Shown here piece by piece: positions 1-6,888 of a stretch of DNA of 7,418 bases. Location of the stretch: NCBI GenBank assembly GCA_027066255.1, contig JAMOOA010000161.1:1-7418 (forward strand), given 5' to 3'. This DNA is from Candidatus Altimarinota bacterium (lineage in GTDB: Bacteria > Patescibacteriota > Gracilibacteria > BD1-5 > UBA6164). The notes beneath the pieces were generated by a model. That model was not told where the DNA came from, did no database searches, and saw only the letters and a list, made by a program, of their open reading frames with translations. The position numbers and the translations under genes are program-made. Within the stretch, counting starts at the first letter, position 1; every line of letters starts with the position of its first letter.

Positions 1-1
1 C

Positions 2-553
2 AAACATAGTAAGGAGGTTGCAATCATAGCAGAGGCAATAGGGAGAGAACTTGGAGTAGACCAAAAGCTTCTGAGGGTTGGATGACTTTTACATGATATA
101 GGAAAAGCTCTTGATCATGATATAGAAGGGACGCATCCAGAGATAGGAGCAAAACTCGGTCGTAAGTATGGCCTAAAAGAAGAAATAGTAGACATGATAG
201 AAAATCATCATGGAGAACAGTTCTCTATCAGTATATATGCTGCTATCGTTCAAGTTGCTGATGCAATTAGTTCTGTGAGACCAGGAGCACGTAGAGAGGC
301 TATAGAACAGTACCTCAAGAGAGTTCAGGAGATGGAAGCACTTGTACAGAGCTTTACGTGAGTAGACAAGGCATATGCACTCTCTGCTGGTCGTGAAGTA
401 CGTGTTTTTGTAAACGCTGAAAGCACTTCAGATCTTGAAGCACAAGAGACAGCCAAAGAAATCGCTCAAGGAATACAGGATAACCTTCAGTATCCAGGAG
501 AAGTAAAAGTCTCTCTTATTAGAGAAATGAGAGTTGTGGAGTATGCAAAATAA
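2..553 (+). CDS. rny: Ribonuclease Y, C-terminal part (5' end outside window)
   Basis: RNase Y is a membrane-anchored endoribonuclease that starts mRNA decay. The window holds its last 183 residues: the HD hydrolase domain and the C-terminal region. The N-terminal membrane helix, coiled coil and KH domain of the usual ~510-520-residue protein lie to the left. Visible landmarks are KHSKEVA at the fragment start, LLHDIGKALDHD with the metal-binding His-Asp pair at fragment residues 31-32, ENHHGE, VADAISSVRPGARRE, AGREVRVFVN, and the family's typical ending IREMRVVEYAK. Two in-frame TGA codons (83-85, 359-361) fall where Bacillus RNase Y has Gly, just before LLHD and in the SF-x-GV-x-K-x-x-A segment, so both are read as glycine. 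The stop is TAA. efp follows after 18 nt on the same strand. The family assignment is secure; only the upstream part is unseen. Confidence 0.96.
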
Positions 554-571
554 ATCTTTAAATTAAAAACT

Positions 572-1129
572 ATGTACAACGGAAATGACCTCAAAGTAGG
601 GAAAAAATTTATCATGGATGGGGCTCCTTTTGAGATAATGAACTATGCTCAAAAAGTTATGGGAAGAGGGGGTTCTATTATTAATATCAAGGCAAAGAAT
701 CTCGTCTCAGGGGGAACTATCGCAAAAACTATATCAGATACCGACAAGTTTGCACCAGCTGATATAGCTATGAAGAGCTATGATTATCTCTATAATGATG
801 GGGAAAATTATTACTTCATGTCTCAAGAAACTTTCGATCAGATACACCTCGAGAAAAAGAGTCTTGATGGAGCTGAACTCTTTCTCAACGATGGAGACAA
901 AGTAAAACTTCAGGAATTTAACGGAGTTGCTATCAATATAAATCTTGAACCAAGTTGTTCATTGGAAGTTACAGAGACTCCTCCAGGAGAGAAGGGAGAT
1001 ACAGCAACAGGAGGGAAAAAACCAGCAACTCTTTCGACAGGATTGGTTATCCAAGTTCCTCTCTTTATCAAAGTAGGGGAGATAATTAAAGTAGACACGA
1101 GGACAAAAGAATACTTAGGGAGAGCCTAA
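572..1129 (+). CDS. efp: Elongation factor P (Arg32 type)
   Basis: EF-P binds between the P and E sites of the ribosome and rescues stalling at polyproline. The 185-aa length is normal. The protein shows the KOW-like N domain (1 to about 63), then two OB domains. It carries the family signature around TETPPGEKGDTATGG (about 133-147) and the ending STGLVIQVPLFIKVGEIIKVDTRT-x-EYLGRA. The loop that reaches the P-site tRNA reads VMGRGGS with Arg at residue 32, instead of the KPGKG loop of Lys-type EF-Ps. The Pro of that motif is also missing. No modification enzyme (EarP, EpmA, YmfI) is encoded nearby. There is no Shine-Dalgarno sequence before the ATG. A TAAATT box 7 nt upstream of the ATG could give a near-leaderless transcript, or the gene may be read through from rny. 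All 19 glycines use GGN codons and no TGA occurs. Confidence 0.97.
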   Translation: MYNGNDLKVGKKFIMDGAPFEIMNYAQKVMGRGGSIINIKAKNLVSGGTIAKTISDTDKFAPADIAMKSYDYLYNDGENYYFMSQETFDQIHLEKKSLDGAELFLNDGDKVKLQEFNGVAININLEPSCSLEVTETPPGEKGDTATGGKKPATLSTGLVIQVPLFIKVGEIIKVDTRTKEYLGRA

Positions 1130-1285
1130 ATTTAAGGGTATTTCAAATCTCCTATATATAAATTATTGTTTTTCAGTCATTATCTCTATATTTAGGTGCC
1201 TTTTTTGTTGTAAATCTCCTTTAAAATGCTTTGCTTTTTTGCTGAGAATTTATAAGATAGTTCATAGGTTTTATCCTCTATTTAC
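1130..1285. other. Intergenic spacer between efp and the Lgt-like gene
   Basis: This is the longest gene-free stretch of the window (156 bp) and is very AT-rich. It contains a T-run (1201-1206) after GGTGCC, but I found no stable hairpin in front of it. A 9-bp direct repeat AAATCTCCT occurs at 1145 and 1212. TATAAG (1251) or TATCCT (1272) could serve as the -10 box for the downstream operon, but no convincing -35 partner is visible. I see no coding potential under either genetic code. Confidence 0.5.
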
Positions 1286-2098
1286 TTGATTTTGTATCCA
1301 TTTTTTGGTTTTGAAATATTTGGACTTAGTATAGAAATATACACTTTTGGTATCACTATTGCTTGTTGCTTCTTTCTTTTCCTGTGGATTTTGAGACGTG
1401 TTTCACAACGTTTTGGGTATGATTTTTCATTTTTTCTCAGTAATATTGTCTGGTATGTTCTTTCAGTATTTATATTTTCCCGTTTGTTTTTTGTGATTAG
1501 CAGATGGAGCGATATGAAGTTTATCAAGGATCCATTTGAGTTTTTTATCATGAGTAACTACAACTTCTCTCTCTTTTGAGCGTTGTTTGGTTTCTTTTTG
1601 ATAACACTTATAAATACAAAACTTGAAAAGACTCATATCTCTAAATACATAGATGGGATAGTCCTCTCTTTTTTCTTTGTTTTGTGAGTCTGATACATAG
1701 GAGCGCTTCTATGAGGGCAAGTATATGGGAGAGAAACAACTTTCGGGATAGAGATACTTTATGGTCATCCGTTTAGCCTTGTTCCCTATCAGGTGCCTAT
1801 ATTTCCTCTTCCGATAGTGTATGCTATATGTTCTTTCTTGATTTTCTGTGGACTCTATATTATGTCTCTTTTTATTCATATTCGCTGACTTTTGGGGTAT
1901 TTGGGGCTCCTTATATTTTCAGCTCTTACACTCATACTTGAATCATTTAGTGGAAAATACGATATTGTTTCTTCACAACTCCCATTCAATATGAACCAGC
2001 TTTTTGCCCTCATACTTGCTGCAGTATCCCTCTATCAACTCTATAAGATATATGTTTCAGATAATAGTTCAAGTGAAATAGTGTGAATTAAAAGCTAA
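1286..2098 (+). CDS. lgt: Divergent Lgt-like membrane protein, catalytic residues missing
   Basis: Lgt moves diacylglycerol from phosphatidylglycerol onto the lipobox Cys of prolipoproteins. This 270-aa protein has the Lgt length and hydrophobic layout. It has the N-terminal YP...IEIYTFG opening, a middle block GYIGALLGGQVYGRETTFG (about 136-154) that aligns with the signature GRIGNFINGELYGRPT, then a VPIFPLPIVYAI block where Lgt has VPRHPTQLYEA, and a C-terminal ILESFSG...NQLFAL helix. The residues usually needed for catalysis differ: signature Arg to Tyr, Asn to Ala, Glu to Gln, the His of SFHGG to Phe, the late Arg of EFFR to Ser. Six in-frame TGA (1577, 1685, 1691, 1712, 1886, 2084) are read as Gly; under the standard code the gene would look shattered. 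No ATG lies near the N-terminus. TTG at 1286 or 1292 fits; 1292 gives the typical MYP opening. comEC begins 4 nt after the TAA. It could be a diverged Lgt, a pseudoenzyme, or another membrane protein that resembles it. Confidence 0.62.
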
Positions 2099-2102
2099 AC
2101 AT

Positions 2103-3587
2103 ATGAGGTACTTGAACCTGTATTTGATTCTTGTACTTGTCAGTTTCCTTGTTGGTATATTCACTACGAACATTCTCGAGACCGGAGCACTATCATTCAT
2201 GGTGCTTTTATTTTTCTCTTGTATATTTTTATGAATTTCTGTATATATATGACAATATAGACACGTTGTATTTCCTCTATTTATAGGGTATATATTCGGA
2301 ATTTTCTTGTCATTATGGACACTTTCTTTTGTACAAGAAAACCTTAGTATTATAGAACCTCTGACTTTTTTTCCACAAAAAATAGAAGTAACAATTATAG
2401 ATATCTATAGGAAGAATGACTTTTCTGTCGACTATGTTTGAGTAGTATCAAGTATAGGTGATGTAGGTATATCAGAAAATAGTATAAAAACGATTGTTCG
2501 TATTCCTGCGAACTTTTCTCTCGATCTCGGAGATACTATCTCCTATACATCGAGGATATATATGATAGAAAGTTTTGATGGATTTGAATATAAAAAATAC
2601 ATGATTTCACGAGGAATATACTTTCGTTCTTATGGAAATACTTTTGAGAGAATCTCATCAAAGAACATACATCCTCTTTTCTTAAAACTGCATCATACGA
2701 GAAAGTATCTTCTAGAACAACTTGATGATCTCTATCCAAAGGAAGAAAAAATATTTCTTTGAGGAATATTGCTGTGAGCACGAGAGGATATTCCTCCCGA
2801 TCTTAAAACAGATTTTAATAATTCAGGATTGACGCATTTTATTGCTGTAAGTGGCTTTAACATAACTATCTTGATCATATTTTTTGGATACTTGTTTCAG
2901 TATTTCCCTTTGACGCTTCGTACGATTCTTATCATCACTTCTATACTACTCTTCATGGTTTTAGTATGATTTTCAGCTCCGGTTATTAGGGCTGGAGTGA
3001 TGGGGATTATCGGATATCTGATTCTGGTGTCAGGTCGAAAAGCAGAAAGCTTAACAATAGTACTTATAACAGCTGCCTGTATGGTTACTGTTTCTCCACT
3101 CAGTCTTAACTATGATGTAAGTTTCCACTTGAGTTTTCTCGCTGTTATAGGAATAGTCTATACCCAGGGATTTCTCAAGAAATGGTTTTCTTTTCTTCCC
3201 GAAACGTTTGCTATTAGAGAAGCGTTTATCTTGACGATAGCAGCTCTGAGTTTCACTCTTCCGATTATGGTGTTTAATTTCTGACAAGTCTCTCTTCTGG
3301 CTCCTTTGGCAAATATTGCGGTAACTTGGACGATACCTTTGGCCATGCTTTTAGGATTTCTATCACTTATAGCTTATATCATATATCCACCACTTGGGTA
3401 TATCATTGCATTTTTCGATTGGGTTTTACTCAAATATGACATTATGATGGTGCACTTCTTTGGAAATATCCAGTGGGCACTTCTGCAAGTAGATTTGTGA
3501 GAATATGCTGTGTATATCGAGATACTATATTTTATACTTCTTACTTTTTTGATAGTATATTTTGGACAAAAAAAGAAAGCAGTTTAA
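2103..3587 (+). CDS. comEC: ComEC/Rec2-family DNA uptake channel protein, no metallo-beta-lactamase domain
   Basis: ComEC forms the inner-membrane channel that takes up single-stranded DNA in natural transformation. The 494-aa product has three N-terminal membrane helices (about 3-22, 28-47, 56-75). A soluble OB-like DUF4131 region follows (about 90-205). The polytopic competence domain opens with LGGILLGAREDIPPDL (about 219-234) and contains GLTHFIAVSGFNI (about 242-254), SAPVIRAGVMG (about 291-301) and DVSFHLSFLAVIG (338-350), all family landmarks. The protein ends about 15 residues after its last membrane helix, so the metallo-beta-lactamase domain of long ComECs is absent. Eight in-frame TGA (2232, 2250, 2439, 2760, 2775, 2967, 3282, 3498) are read as Gly, two inside the conserved LGGILLG-x-R block. 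It is probably co-transcribed with the Lgt-like gene. Its TAA lies inside a 28-bp palindrome and overlaps the end of the opposing gene by 4 bp. Confidence 0.92.
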
Positions 3588-3599
3588 ACTGCTTTCTTT
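3572..3599. terminator. Perfect 28-bp palindrome holding both stop codons; likely bidirectional terminator
   Basis: The half-site AAAGAAAGCAGTTT is followed directly by its exact reverse complement, centred between 3585 and 3586. As RNA on either strand it would fold into a ~12-bp stem with a UUAA loop and a U-rich 3' arm. In the - direction more U residues follow the arm, so termination of the opposing gene looks stronger than that of comEC. Both TAA codons (3585-3587 on +, 3586-3584 on -) lie in the loop. Its role as a terminator is inferred from structure and position. Confidence 0.8.
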
Positions 3600-4636
3600 G
3601 GAGATTCCTTTTGTTCTGGTCATATATCAAGTTCTCATGACTCAAATACATCACCTTCTACAGGCTTTCCATCTTTGAGACCTGTAAGTTCAGCCATTTC
3701 GTTTATTATACTTTGTTTCCTCTTTTCTAGAATCTTGAGTTTTGCATCATTTTTTTGAGTTGTAGCTTCTTGTAGTTCGTTTTCAAGTTCTCCTGCCTGT
3801 TTCTTGAGCTTGGCTATTCTTTTTGTTCTATATTTCGAGAGTATTCACTTTGCGAGTTTTCATTCATTTGCGTAAGCAAGATGATAGAGATTGTCTATTC
3901 CCTCCATTTGTTTTGAGACATCTTTTGAATCTATATTCCTCATTGCTACTTTATAGGTTTCACTCGATGTATTTATATTCTTTACCTCACTCAGTATTTC
4001 AGACTTTGTTGAAAGTATAGCAATACTTAAATCTTGTTCTACGTCAAATTTTCATTCCTTATCTGGGAATTTGAGATAGTTTTTTCAGATAACATTGAGG
4101 ACCTCACTATTATCTAAATCTATCCCCTGCATATAATCCCTTCCTTCCAAATCTTTTATATCACTACTAAACTCTTTCAGGTTTTTCTCATCACTTTTTT
4201 CTCACTTTATGTTTGATATATATCATTCTATTATTTTCCTGTCTTGTGTCTCAAGTCCCTCAATAGCATTAAAATCTAGTTTTCCATCGTTTTCTTTTAC
4301 ATGTGTTTGTATTTGGGTGAGAGTTTCTTTAGATATTTGTCATGTTTCAGAAAGTCTCTTGATGATAGGAAGGTATTTGTTTTCTTGGAATTCTACTTTT
4401 TCGGAGGCATCTTGGTTCTCTAAGCTTTTAGTGTTTCTTGGAGTAGGAGAATTCTCCTCGAAAGAAGCTACTTGAACAGGCTCTTTGTCAGGACTTACAA
4501 AAGGCTTCATTCCGAGAGCCTTGCGAGTAGAATCTTGGAGTTTAGAGAAGTCTATATCTCACTTTGCATTATAAGCTTGATCTGCTCTTCTGTTTGCTTC
4601 GGCTGCTTCAAGTGATTCTGGTGGAATAAAGCTCAT
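3584..4636 (-). CDS. Helical, coiled-coil protein of unknown function, rich in UGA glycine codons
   Basis: I do not recognise this 350-aa protein. It is hydrophilic and rich in Lys, Glu, Asp and Ser, with no signal peptide and no membrane segment. It opens with MSFIPPESLEAAEANRRADQ and a probably disordered stretch (about 47-83), followed by helical parts. A likely coiled coil runs from about 265 to 322 (SKYRTKRIAKLKKQAGELEN...ILEKRKQSIINEMAELTG), then a short acidic tail ending in PKKAV. Ten of its 20 glycines are encoded by TGA, the highest share in the window; examples are residues 26 (4561-4559), 99 (4342-4340) and 264 (3847-3845). Under the standard code no piece over about 90 codons remains. 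The frame is supported by continuity across ten TGAs, an ATG start with a TATAAA box 6 nt upstream, and a TAA inside the terminator palindrome. It shares that palindrome with comEC. A scaffold or filament-like role is only a guess. Confidence 0.85.
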
Positions 4637-4642
4637 AATTTT

Positions 4643-4648
4643 TTTATA
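4643..4648 (-). promoter_or_regulatory. Possible -10 box (TATAAA) of the unknown coiled-coil gene
   Basis: TATAAA lies 6 nt upstream of the ATG at 4636 on the - strand, a spacing that would place the transcript start at or next to the start codon. It abuts the terminator of the preceding gene and overlaps its T-tract, so the resemblance to a promoter could be incidental. No clear -35 box is visible. Confidence 0.4.
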
Positions 4649-4650
4649 AA

Positions 4651-4688
4651 AAATACTCTCTATAAATCGTATCATATAGAGAGTATTT
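4651..4688 (-). terminator. Intrinsic terminator after the DUF4386 gene
   Basis: A perfect 14-bp inverted repeat (AAATACTCTCTATA at 4651-4664 with its complement at 4675-4688) surrounds a 10-nt loop. On the - strand the stem is followed by further U residues, giving a run of six. It lies 42 nt past the TAG of the DUF4386 gene and just before the next gene on that strand, so it likely ends the gatA-DUF4386 transcript. Confidence 0.85.
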
Positions 4689-4730
4689 GTGCAAATGTAG
4701 GAACTAGTATTTTGATTTCAAAGAGAAAAC

Positions 4731-5300
4731 CTAATTTCTATCTTTAGAGGAAGAGGTCTTAAATCCTTTTATCATTAACCAAAAAGCCAAGAAGAATTCA
4801 TTGAGAATCATTGGGAGTATAAGTATTCCTAGAAATGGAGAATCAAAACCAAGGCCTCCTAAGAGGATGAGCGTAGCGAGCATTACTGTGGCGATTATTC
4901 CCCAGATAGAAATAAACCTTGGGACAATCTGTGTACGATATAATAATATATAGAGGAGAAGAGCTCCAAAAAGAAAGAAGTGTATATGAATATATTCATA
5001 TATCATATTTCTATAGGGCTCTAGCTGGGGAATGAGAATAAATATCCCTCCAATAATCATAAGTATTCCTTCCACTCCTCTTGATGCTATATATGCGTAG
5101 TTTATCTTTTTATTCTCTGCTGTATCAAAAAATGGGAATAATAGTAAAGGTATAGCTAGTACAGCGAGGCCACTGAGGATATCTGTAATGATTCCTAGTC
5201 GTATATTACCTGTAATAGTGTAGGTGAGCATACTGTAGGCTACCAGAATAGATATCCCAATAAATATAGCTCTTTGTTTATTTGATATAGGGAGATTCAT
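4731..5300 (-). CDS. DUF4386-type integral membrane protein
   Basis: This 189-aa, very hydrophobic protein has about six predicted membrane helices (roughly 9-30, 38-58, 73-92, 103-122, 127-147, 153-178). The DUF4386 hallmarks I recognise are RLGIITDILSGLAV near residue 34, YRTQIVPRFISIWGIIATV (about 121-139) and the ending LPMILNEFFLAFWLMIKGF. Members are usually somewhat longer (about 210-240 aa) and have no known biochemical function. The ATG at 5300 is the first start after an in-frame TAA; the stop is TAG. It begins 26 nt after gatA with no terminator between, so the two are probably co-transcribed. All 15 glycines use GGN codons and none uses TGA, unlike gatA and the next gene downstream on the strand. 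That could reflect later arrival by transfer, but chance or expression level may also explain it. Confidence 0.8.
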   Translation of the reverse strand: MNLPISNKQRAIFIGISILVAYSMLTYTITGNIRLGIITDILSGLAVLAIPLLLFPFFDTAENKKINYAYIASRGVEGILMIIGGIFILIPQLEPYRNMIYEYIHIHFFLFGALLLYILLYRTQIVPRFISIWGIIATVMLATLILLGGLGFDSPFLGILILPMILNEFFLAFWLMIKGFKTSSSKDRN

Positions 5301-5326
5301 TTGTAGGGATTATTTTTTATAAAAAA

Positions 5327-6787
5327 CTATACTTCAAACCCTTTTGGAATCATCTTTTCTCTCCAAGCAGTAGCTCTTTCATAGACTCCTGCTATTTCGA
5401 GAAGCTCTTGTTCGTGCATTCTGGGAGCGAGAAGTTGTATTCCTACGGGAAGTGCCTCTGCTTTGGATTCTTCACTTTGAGCGAAACCACAGGGAAGACT
5501 CATCCCTGGAAGACCAGCAAGAGACGCTGGTATTGTATAAGCATCTGCGAGATACATCTTGAGAGGATCTTCGGATTTATCACCTATCTTCCATGCAACA
5601 CTTGGACTCACAGGAGAAACGATGATATCTACCTCCTTGAAGGCTTTTTCAAAGTCTTCGATGATGAGAGTACGTATCTGAGAAGCTTTTTTGTAATAGG
5701 CATCATAAAATCCTGCTGAGAGTACGTAACTTCCGAGAATACTTCTTCTGATAGCTTCGTCTCCGAGTCATTCACCTCTGTTATTGAGATAGAGTTCTTC
5801 GAGTCACTCGCGAGGAACCTCAGAATTGTGACCATATCTGATACCGTCAAGTCTTGCGAGGTTGGTTGATACTTCGGCTGGAACGATGATATAATAGGCT
5901 GCAATTGCGTATTTTGTCATAGGGAGAGAGACTTCGATTATTTCAGCTCCGAGTTCTTTGAGTTTTTCTATAGCTTCTTCTATGGATTTTCTTACCCCAT
6001 CATCGAGACCTTCTTCGAAGTATTCTTTTGGTATTCCTATTTTCTTTCACTTGAGATCCTGAGTATTCCAGATTTTTGAATCAATAGTGTCTTTTCCTGG
6101 GATAGTTGTTTGCTCAAGAGCATCTTCTCCGTTCATAATTTCATAGAGAAGAGCTGCATCTTCAACGGTTCTGGTTATAGTTCCAGGACAGTCGAAACTG
6201 GAAGCCATCGGCATTACTCCATAACGACTATTTCTTCCATATCCAGGACGAAACCCTACCACTCCACACATACTTGCTGGTTGTCTCAGACTTCCACCTG
6301 TATCTGTTCCGAGTGCTGCAGGACAGAGTCACGCAGCAACTGCTGCAGCCGAGCCAGAGCTAGATCAACCAGGAATTCTCCCAGTTCCATGAGGATTTAT
6401 AGTATTTCAGAAGGCTGAATTTTCTCCTGAACTTCCCATAGCGAACTCGTCCATATTGAGCTTTCAGAGACTATTTATACCAGCCTCGTTGAGTCGAGAT
6501 ATGACCGTTGCATCATAGGGAGGAACAAAGTTTTCGAGCATTTTTGAAGCTCCACTTGTTGGAATTCACTTTTCGCAATAGATATCTTTTATTCCAAGAG
6601 GTATTCCCGCGAGCGGACTCCCCTCTTTTTCTTCAAAATCTTTGAGTCAGATATTGAGAAATGCTCAAATTTCTTTGTTGTATTTTTCATTTCTTTGAAG
6701 GAAGTAATCCCAGACTTCTTTGGAAGAGACTTTTTTTTCTTTGATGAGTGTGAGTATTTCTTTGATACTCTTAAATGCAAGGTCCAT
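5327..6787 (-). CDS. gatA: Aspartyl/glutamyl-tRNA amidotransferase subunit A
   Basis: GatA is the amidase subunit of GatCAB. It hydrolyses glutamine and supplies ammonia to convert Glu-tRNA(Gln) or Asp-tRNA(Asn) to the cognate amide. The 486-aa length is normal. The Ser-cisSer-Lys triad is complete: Lys67 in [10 protein letters not shown], cis-Ser142 in [13 protein letters not shown], nucleophile Ser166 in [14 protein letters not shown]. The spacings of 75 and 24 residues match other GatA proteins. Further landmarks are [30 protein letters not shown] and [10 protein letters not shown] near the C-terminus. Ten TGA codons are read as Gly (residues 41, 47, 74, 108, 127, 141, 153, 247, 328, 340); Gly141 lies in the amidase signature itself. 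Under the standard code the gene breaks into pieces. The stop is TAG. gatB and gatC are not in the window. A TATAAT 5 nt before the ATG suggests a leaderless transcript from its own promoter. Confidence 0.98.
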
Positions 6788-6792
6788 GGTAT

Positions 6793-6798
6793 ATTATA
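6793..6798 (-). promoter_or_regulatory. Consensus -10 box of gatA, 5 nt from the ATG
   Basis: A perfect TATAAT on the - strand is followed by ATACC and then the gatA ATG at 6787. Transcription normally starts 6-8 nt after the hexamer, so the mRNA would begin at or about the start codon. No Shine-Dalgarno sequence could fit. No good -35 match is seen about 17 nt upstream. The box sits between the rplS terminator and gatA, as expected for a separate transcription unit. Confidence 0.65.
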
Positions 6799-6839
6799 TT
6801 CTTAGATGGTAGGTACTTTAGAGAAGTATATAAAAAAAA

Positions 6840-6872
6840 TAAAAATCCAAAAGGGAATCTTTTGGATTTTTA
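6840..6872 (-). terminator. Intrinsic terminator after rplS
   Basis: A 14-bp inverted repeat (6840-6853 and 6859-6872, core AATCCAAAAG/CTTTTGGATT) encloses the 5-nt loop region GGAAT (+ strand). On the - strand the stem is followed by eight U residues. It begins 16 nt past the rplS stop codon. This is the clearest Rho-independent terminator in the window and separates rplS from gatA. Confidence 0.92.
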
Positions 6873-6888
6873 AGATGATATTTGAAGA

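Noticed and set aside
83..361. TGA as selenocysteine or tryptophan
   Set aside because: The TGA positions in RNase Y and GatA correspond to conserved glycines, Trp is encoded by TGG in these genes, and dozens of Sec codons in such families would be implausible.
1110..1206. Terminator after efp
   Set aside because: Only weak 5-bp stems (for example TTAGG/CCTAA at 1115-1129) with bulges or no T-tract; the T-run at 1201 has no stem before it.
1286..1579. A separate small membrane protein ending at the TGA at 1577, with a second one at 1892-2086
   Set aside because: Both are fragments of the Lgt-like gene; the frame continues through six TGA codons to TAA at 2096-2098 and the joined product aligns along Lgt.
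2997..3500. Broken comEC pseudogene made of several fragments (for example 2562-2762, 2997-3284, 3306-3500)
   Set aside because: All fragments are in the same frame and joined only by TGA; no frameshift is needed and the motifs between the pieces are intact.
3823..4475. + strand frames 3823-4020 and 4209-4475 as small genes
   Set aside because: Their compositions look like antisense translation of the Lys/Glu-rich unknown gene, which has a better start, stop and terminator.
5408..5719. + strand frames over gatA (5408-5719, 6110-6418)
   Set aside because: They are antisense shadows of a well-supported gatA with no recognisable motifs.
5327..6787. gatA as a pseudogene with many nonsense mutations
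   Set aside because: The catalytic triad and spacing are intact, and every interruption is TGA, never an internal TAA or TAG.
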